Shown piece after piece: positions 1-3,681 of a stretch of DNA of 6,041 nucleotides; position 1 is the stretch's first letter, and every line of letters starts with the position of its first letter. The translations under genes and the position numbers were made by a program. The DNA is from CAG-791 sp003447895 (GTDB lineage: Bacteria; Bacillota; Clostridia; Lachnospirales; Lachnospiraceae): contig CAMOMX010000124.1 in the NCBI GenBank assembly GCA_946620035.1, forward strand, positions 1 through 6,041, in the 5' to 3' direction. The notes under the pieces are model-generated. The model was not told where the DNA came from, did no database searches, and was given only the letters and a program-made list of their open reading frames with translations.

Positions 1-2036
1 TCCTTGCCGAAGAGGCCGAGGAACTTGCCGTTATGGGTAACCTTAACAAGCTCAGGATCACTGAACTCTACGTTTTCTACCTGGTTTGCGACGAACTCTT
101 CTACGTTCTCTTCGGTCTTGATGCCGAGGAGGACGAGGAGCTCTGTCAGATTGATGCTGTCATTGCCATTCAGGCTGTAGTAATAGGTCTGGCCTGTGGT
201 CGGATCCGTGTACTCGAAATCTACCGTATAGACAACGCCGTATACGGAGAAGGAATCGCTCTGGAAGCCGACTACGTCGACGGTGTTCTCGGCGACGCCT
301 TTTGCGTCGACATCGATGGTCTGCGCGCCCTGTTCTGTGAAGTGGACGCCTTCTACGTTTGTGCCCTGTTCGATGGTCTCTGTGTTCTTGTAGTTGATGC
401 GCACATCAACCATGCCCTGGGGTTCCACGGGCTTGCCATTTGCGTCTGTGAATGTGATATCGAAGAAACGGCCGCCGGTAACTTCCTTGTTTTCGCCGAC
501 TGCTTCGTTTGCTTCGCTGAGGTACTTCTGATAGGAAGCACCTGTGAGTTCCTTGACGCTCAGCTGAACGCCTTCAGGGAGCTTTGCGGACTCGTCGAAG
601 GACGCAGTTACTGTGTAGCTGCCGCCGTCATAGTCAAGTTTGCCGGAAGCATAAGCTGCCGCAGGAGCTTCCTCCTGAACAGGCTCTGCCTCTTCTGCCT
701 TTGCTTCCTCTTCTGTGGCGTTTTCTTCCGCAGCCACTGCCTCTTCTTCTGCCTTTGCGATCTCTTCGGTGGTTGCCGCCGCTGCGCTCTCTTCTACGGT
801 CTCAGCTGCGGAAGCCTCTTCGGTCTTGCCGTTCTTCTTATCCAGATAAGCCTGAAGCTTCTCTGCGTCAAAAGCTACTGTTGTGTCCAGGGAGCCGTCA
901 TCGTTCCACTCAAGGGTATATTTTGCCTCGCCTGCGGTATTGAGGGTCAGAAGATCCTCGGCGGAGATGGTCATCTCAAGGAAGCCCTCGATGGATTCGG
1001 GCTTTGCAGTGACGGTTCCGTTGGTGAGCTTCTCGCCGCCGACCTTTGTGCATGTATCGGAATTGAATGTGATGACTGCCTTGCGCTCTGTTACATCACC
1101 GTTTCCGTTGTACTCTTCTTCAATCTCAAAGCTGCCTGCATTGCCCAGATCATCCGCTTCGCGGTCTGTTCCGATGAATACACGGCTCTCGTACTTATTA
1201 ATATCGTCAACTTCGTCTTCTGTCATGCTGATGGACAGAGGAAGTTCATACTCAGTCTTCGCGTTGGTGGCGTTGAGTTTGCCTGCCGGGATCTCGAATG
1301 CAATATGAAGGATGACATCCTGCTCAGGATCGAGCTTAGTGCTGTCGTCAAGCTTCTCCCAGTCATCACTGCCGCCATTCTCAGGGATATAGTAGATGCC
1401 GGTCCTGCCGGTAAGAAGTCTCTCGAAACGGATCTCTTTGAGTTTTTCGGGCTCAGCGATATCGGCTGCCTTCTGCGTAGTAGCCGCAGCGGCCGCCTCT
1501 GTGGTTCCTGCCGCACCGCTCTGTGTGGAGCCGGTGGTCGTGCCTGCAGCGGTCCCTTCGGTCACACCTGTGGGAGCTCCTTCGGTCTCGCCTGCAGAAG
1601 CCTCTTCCGTTGCCGCTCCGCTCGATGTCTCAGCGGTCTCAGGCTCTTCGTGCTTATAGCAGGCCTCGGAGTGGACGTGCACTTCCTTGCCGCAGGTGAG
1701 CTGCATCTCGTAGCACTCGTCCGTATGCTGATGGCCTTCGGATTCCTCCTGTCCGCAGATCAGGTTTCCGTCGGCGTCATAGCACTCTTCTGTATGATGG
1801 TGTCCTTCGGACTCTTCCTGTCCGCAGATCAGAACACGCGTATAACAGTCCGGAGTATGTTCGTGTTCTTCCATACCACAGACCGTCTCAGCTTCCAAGG
1901 TAAGGGCCGGGAGCAGTAAAGCATAGGTTGTACTGAAAACTACTATGCAGGACAATATGCTGATTGCACTGCGCAGCTTTCTTCTTACTGCTTTACGATT
2001 CAAATACTCTCTGATTCGTCTCATGATGTTCTTCAT
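1..2036 (-). CDS. Large secreted surface (adhesin/pilin-like) protein with Cys/His repeats, C-terminus beyond window
   Basis: The reading frame is open from an ATG at 2036 to the left edge, giving 678 visible residues. An AGAGG ribosome site 8 bases upstream supports this ATG over the in-frame ATG at 2024. Residues 1-23 are strongly basic and 24-47 hydrophobic, ending in TTYALLLPALTLEAE, a signal-peptide form I know from large Cna-B-type surface proteins of Clostridia. Residues 53-127 hold four Cys/His repeats. Residues 130-195 are a Thr/Ala/Gly/Glu-rich linker. Residues 200-398 look like a beta-rich domain. Residues 400-460 are an Ala/Glu/Lys low-complexity linker. Residues 460-600 form a second beta-rich module containing RFFDITFTDANGKPVEP, and 604-678 begin a further one with YYSLNGNDSINLTELLVLLGI. 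The adhesin or pilin role is inferred. Cna-B repeats, LPxTG and any sortase gene would lie past the edge. The signal peptidase gene is 94 bases upstream on the same strand, so co-expression is likely. Confidence 0.88.
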   Translation of the reverse strand, partial: MKNIMRRIREYLNRKAVRRKLRSAISILSCIVVFSTTYALLLPALTLEAETVCGMEEHEHTPDCYTRVLICGQEESEGHHHTEECYDADGNLICGQEESEGHQHTDECYEMQLTCGKEVHVHSEACYKHEEPETAETSSGAATEEASAGETEGAPTGVTEGTAAGTTTGSTQSGAAGTTEAAAAATTQKAADIAEPEKLKEIRFERLLTGRTGIYYIPENGGSDDWEKLDDSTKLDPEQDVILHIAFEIPAGKLNATNAKTEYELPLSISMTEDEVDDINKYESRVFIGTDREADDLGNAGSFEIEEEYNGNGDVTERKAVITFNSDTCTKVGGEKLTNGTVTAKPESIEGFLEMTISAEDLLTLNTAGEAKYTLEWNDDGSLDTTVAFDAEKLQAYLDKKNGKTEEASAAETVEESAAAATTEEIAKAEEEAVAAEENATEEEAKAEEAEPVQEEAPAAAYASGKLDYDGGSYTVTASFDESAKLPEGVQLSVKELTGASYQKYLSEANEAVGENKEVTGGRFFDITFTDANGKPVEPQGMVDVRINYKNTETIEQGTNVEGVHFTEQGAQTIDVDAKGVAENTVDVVGFQSDSFSVYGVVYTVDFEYTDPTTGQTYYYSLNGNDSINLTELLVLLGIKTEENVEEFVANQVENVEFSDPELVKVTHNGKFLGLFGK
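1656..1880 (-). repeat. Four tandem CGxE...HxxxCY repeats in the surface protein
   Basis: These encode residues 53-127 of the surface protein. The units begin at Cys53, Cys71, Cys94 and Cys115 and close with a Cys-Tyr pair at Cys64, Cys85, Cys108 and Cys126. Unit cores are CGMEEHEHTPDCY, CGQEESEGHHHTEECY, CGQEESEGHQHTDECY and CGKEVHVHSEACY. Each unit carries two cysteines, at least two histidines and several acidic residues. Short repeats of this form are common just after the signal peptide in clostridial surface proteins; I know of no settled function. Disulfide pairing within each unit or metal binding would both fit. Confidence 0.9.
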
Positions 2037-2044
2037 CTTCTGTA

Positions 2045-2049
2045 CCTCT
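2045..2049 (-). promoter_or_regulatory. Ribosome binding site of the surface protein gene
   Basis: On the minus strand AGAGG is followed by 8 bases and then the ATG at 2036. It decides the start in favour of 2036 rather than the second ATG four codons later. Confidence 0.75.
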
Positions 2050-2130
2050 TTACCGCTGTTTGTTCTAAATCTTGCGATCTGATTATCGTCTTTATGTCCG
2101 GACGTACTCGTTATGATTCTCTCATCGATT

Positions 2131-2754
2131 CTATTTGACAAGTCCGAACGCCTTCATAGGCCACACTTTAAAGATCAGCTCTCCTACGATCTGGTCATTT
2201 GCTATACAGCCGACTGCCGCGTTTCGCGAATCGATCGATACCGCCCGGTGATCTCCCATCACGAAGATCCTGCTCTCCGGCACCTGATACGGGAGCTCTA
2301 TATTGGTCTCTCCCAGTTCATGTTCGTCTACATAGGGCTCATCGAGCAACTCGCCGTTTACATATACGTAACCGTCCTTGTCGATGTCGACCCAATCGCC
2401 AGGTCCGGCGATGTACCGCTTCACCAATAGCCTGTTGTTATAGTAGAAAGCGATGATGTCGCCCTGCTTGAGTTTTCCGGCCTTTTTGGAAACTACGATG
2501 TCTCCGTCAGACAACGTCGGCGTCATCGACGAGCCGTAAATCTGGAGCACCGGCATCCACAGCGTTGCGACCAGGACCGCGACAGCCGCGACTGTGATCA
2601 GAGTGAACACCGTACTTCGGATCGTGTTCCTGTACCTGGTCTTGTACCGTTCCCTTTTCAGCTCCGATTCAAGTTCTGAAAGCTCCGGCCTTCGTTTTCT
2701 CTTTTGTCTGATTTCTTTATTCAGTTCATCCGTATTTTTCTTTACGTCACTCAA
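2131..2754 (-). CDS. lepB: Signal peptidase I (type I, Ser-Lys, S26 family)
   Basis: This membrane peptidase cleaves signal peptides from exported proteins at the outer face of the membrane. It has 207 residues from the TTG at 2754, with a TAG stop. All family boxes are visible: GSSMTPTL with nucleophile Ser76, GDIIAF at 98-103, LLVKRYIAGPGD with the general base Lys112, and GDHRAVSIDSR at 167-177. One membrane segment spans about 48-67. Residues 1-46 form a highly charged, probably helical cytoplasmic extension. The TTG at 2754 is preferred because AGAGG lies 7 bases upstream; an upstream in-frame TTG at 2772 would add six residues but has no ribosome site. No ATG lies near the N-terminus. 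It sits 94 bases upstream of the secreted surface protein and 109 bases downstream of the coiled-coil gene, all on the same strand, which suggests a dedicated peptidase for this locus. That dedication is inferred; general secretory use is the alternative. Confidence 0.94.
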   Translation of the reverse strand: MSDVKKNTDELNKEIRQKRKRRPELSELESELKRERYKTRYRNTIRSTVFTLITVAAVAVLVATLWMPVLQIYGSSMTPTLSDGDIVVSKKAGKLKQGDIIAFYYNNRLLVKRYIAGPGDWVDIDKDGYVYVNGELLDEPYVDEHELGETNIELPYQVPESRIFVMGDHRAVSIDSRNAAVGCIANDQIVGELIFKVWPMKAFGLVK

Positions 2755-2761
2755 TCTTTTG

Positions 2762-2766
2762 CCTCT
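2762..2766 (-). promoter_or_regulatory. Ribosome binding site deciding the TTG start of the signal peptidase
   Basis: AGAGG on the minus strand stands 7 bases before the TTG at 2754. The competing TTG at 2772 is preceded only by AT-rich sequence with no purine-rich match, so the site favours the shorter protein. Confidence 0.65.
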
Positions 2767-2777
2767 GGTCAAAATAT

Positions 2778-2808
2778 TGTATATTCGGCGTAACCGTTAC
2801 ATTTTCAA
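2778..2808 (-). promoter_or_regulatory. Possible promoter for the signal peptidase gene, with an embedded palindrome
   Basis: On the minus strand TTGAAA (2803-2808) is followed after 19 bases by TATACA (2778-2783). The spacer contains the perfect inverted repeat GTAACGGTTAC (2790-2800), placed where a repressor could block polymerase. Transcription would begin about 15 bases before the TTG start. The 19-base spacer and imperfect -10 make this a weak call; the genes may simply be co-transcribed from upstream. Confidence 0.35.
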
Positions 2809-2814
2809 AGATAT

Positions 2815-2840
2815 GGATCCGGGCGCCTGCGTCCCGGGTC
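2815..2840 (-). terminator. GC-rich stem-loop between the coiled-coil gene and the signal peptidase gene
   Basis: On the minus strand CCGGG(A)CG pairs with CGCCCGG around a four-base loop (2819-2837), with one bulged A. Two more pairs form outside a C-A mismatch. It starts about two dozen bases after the stop of the coiled-coil gene. There is no run of T after the stem, only ATATCTTTG, so it is not a canonical intrinsic terminator. It could be a weak terminator or attenuator, or an mRNA processing or stability element. Confidence 0.4.
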
Positions 2841-2863
2841 TCTTATTGTCTTCTGCAATCAGA

Positions 2864-3208
2864 TCAGGATCCGGAGCGGATCACGATCTGCTCAAGTCTT
2901 GCGATCACGCTGTCCAGCGATGCGGTCTTGTCCAGATCCGCTCTGCACCTCTCAAGCTCTCTCCTGAGACGGCGGTTTTCCAGGCGGAGCCTGTCCGCTT
3001 CCTTGGTCTCATCCACCAGCATCTCCAGAAGTTCTGTCCTTGTGAGCTTTTTCAGATCCCTGTGCAGATTTTCTTCCTCACTCACAGAACTGCGGCCGTT
3101 CCCAAGCATGCCTCCCATTTTCCTGAGGCCGTTCCTGAGTCCGTCCGCCGCACTGCTGTTACCGGATGCCTTCGTATCCTTATGTTTCGTCACTTTTTGT
3201 TCATCCAT
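2864..3208 (-). CDS. Small soluble coiled-coil protein of unknown function
   Basis: It has 114 residues from an ATG at 3208 to a TGA. GGAG lies 13 bases upstream, a rather long gap, but no closer in-frame start exists. Residues 1-48 are polar and Gly/Lys/Ser-rich with no signal peptide or membrane segment, so the protein is probably cytoplasmic. Residues 49-108 are rich in Leu, Arg and Glu and predicted helical, with the core LKKLTRTELLEMLVDETKE followed by a coiled coil of alternating Arg and Glu. The LxRxELLExL pattern before a coiled coil resembles small proteins that I recall near surface-protein and signal-peptidase genes in Lachnospiraceae, sometimes labelled DNA repair protein; that is memory, not a search. 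One cysteine (88) lies in the coil. It is the first gene after the promoter at 3289-3317 and precedes the signal peptidase on the same strand, so a role in assembly or regulation of the surface system is a guess from context. Confidence 0.78.
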   Translation of the reverse strand: MDEQKVTKHKDTKASGNSSAADGLRNGLRKMGGMLGNGRSSVSEEENLHRDLKKLTRTELLEMLVDETKEADRLRLENRRLRRELERCRADLDKTASLDSVIARLEQIVIRSGS

Positions 3209-3227
3209 ACTGTACTGTCTTCTCCGG

Positions 3228-3243
3228 GGACCTCAGTCGGTCC
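3228..3243 (-). promoter_or_regulatory. Leader stem-loop next to the ribosome site of the coiled-coil gene
   Basis: On the minus strand GGACC and GGTCC form a perfect five-base-pair stem around the loop GACTGA. It ends two bases before the GGAG ribosome site (3222-3225). A stem that close could influence ribosome access, but it is short and does not itself cover the site. Confidence 0.4.
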
Positions 3244-3288
3244 TTTCCAAACAATCCGTCGTAAAAAAGCATGGAGATGGTCTACTTA

Positions 3289-3317
3289 ATAGTAGTCTCG
3301 CAACTCCGTTCTGTCAA
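3289..3317 (-). promoter_or_regulatory. Sigma-A-type promoter for the coiled-coil/signal peptidase/surface protein genes
   Basis: On the minus strand a perfect TTGACA (3312-3317) is followed after exactly 17 bases by TACTAT (3289-3294). Directly upstream of the -35 the run ATATTATTTTTTTC (about 3319-3332) looks like an UP element. Transcription should begin near 3282, leaving a leader of about 73 bases before the ATG at 3208. The -10 lies inside a dyad, CTACT-ATTA-AGTAG (3284-3297), a possible operator. Confidence 0.75.
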
Positions 3318-3344
3318 AGAAAAAAATAATATTTTCTATCGCTT

Positions 3345-3413
3345 TGGTCAATTTTACGACCATTACGTAATATATTTCGTAACACCCCGTGTTTTCACTT
3401 AAACCCTTTAAGT
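3345..3413. repeat. Cluster of four small inverted repeats upstream of the main promoter
   Basis: Four dyads lie one after another: TGGTC-8-GACCA (3345-3362), the perfect palindrome ATTACGTAAT (3362-3371), AACAC-CCC-GTGTT (3381-3393) and ACTTAAA-CCC-TTTAAGT (3397-3413). The last two have the same CCC centre (GGG on the transcribed strand). They stand roughly 70 to 125 bases upstream of the predicted start near 3282, so they could be regulator sites for that promoter, or folded elements in a leader from the upstream promoter at 3546-3574. Confidence 0.6.
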
Positions 3414-3545
3414 TTTTACGAAAATTTTACTATATGCCACTGATTCTCCCAAAAAGGGTATAAAAATACGAGACGCTTGCTTTATGACTGTATAATTAGT
3501 AATCGCAATCATCCCTGCTATTCTTTATCCCAATATACACAAGTA

Positions 3546-3574
3546 ATTATATGATTTTCCCCCGAGTCAATCAA
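3546..3574 (-). promoter_or_regulatory. Second, distal promoter candidate
   Basis: On the minus strand TTGATT (3569-3574) is followed after exactly 17 bases by a perfect TATAAT (3546-3551). Transcription would begin near 3539, just over 100 bases after the permease stop, giving a leader of about 330 bases to the coiled-coil gene. The leader would pass through the dyad cluster and the proximal promoter. The sequence match is good; whether it serves the downstream genes or a small untranslated transcript cannot be told. Confidence 0.6.
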
Positions 3575-3681
3575 GTAATATTCTTGGAAATTCAGAAGAA
3601 TTTCGTTATATTTTTGTAATATTCTTTAATGCCGTTATCTTTTGGCGACTTTGTCGTTAAGGCCGCACCGCCCCTCTTCCC

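Larger units (their letters stand above)
3209..3681. other. 473-base AT-rich intergenic region, regulatory, no convincing gene
   Basis: No protein family or structural RNA was recognised here on either strand. It holds two minus-strand promoter candidates (3289-3317 and 3546-3574), the leader stem-loop at 3228-3243 and a cluster of small inverted repeats (3345-3413, plus GTAT-AAAA-ATAC at 3458-3469). The longest notable small frame, 34 codons at 3408-3512 on the minus strand, lacks a properly spaced ribosome site. No hairpin with a T-run follows the permease stop at 3682; only a four-base-pair CGAC-AAA-GTCG stem near 3646-3656. Confidence 0.7.

Noticed and set aside
33..1919. A 628-codon plus-strand open frame rich in Cys, Leu and Phe
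   Set aside because: It is fully antisense to the surface protein gene, which has a signal peptide, recognisable repeats and a good ribosome site. The odd composition is what the complement of that gene's Glu/Ala/Thr codons produces.
2082..2087. GATAAT as a -10 box for a separate surface-protein promoter
   Set aside because: No -35-like sequence lies 16 to 19 bases upstream on the minus strand; the nearby GTCCGGAC palindrome (2096-2103) alone is too short to support a call.
2594..3329. Plus-strand open frames over the coiled-coil gene and signal peptidase start
   Set aside because: They are Ser/Arg/Leu-rich shadows of the minus-strand coiled-coil gene, with no domain and no convincing ribosome site; the minus-strand frames have clear promoters and neighbours.
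3397..3419. Plus-strand terminator formed by the dyad at 3397-3413 followed by T residues
   Set aside because: The stem is almost all A-T pairs and no plus-strand gene ends before it; it is better counted within the dyad cluster.
3491..3496. Plus-strand TATAAT in the large gap
   Set aside because: There is no -35 match at a usable distance and no plus-strand gene downstream for it to serve.
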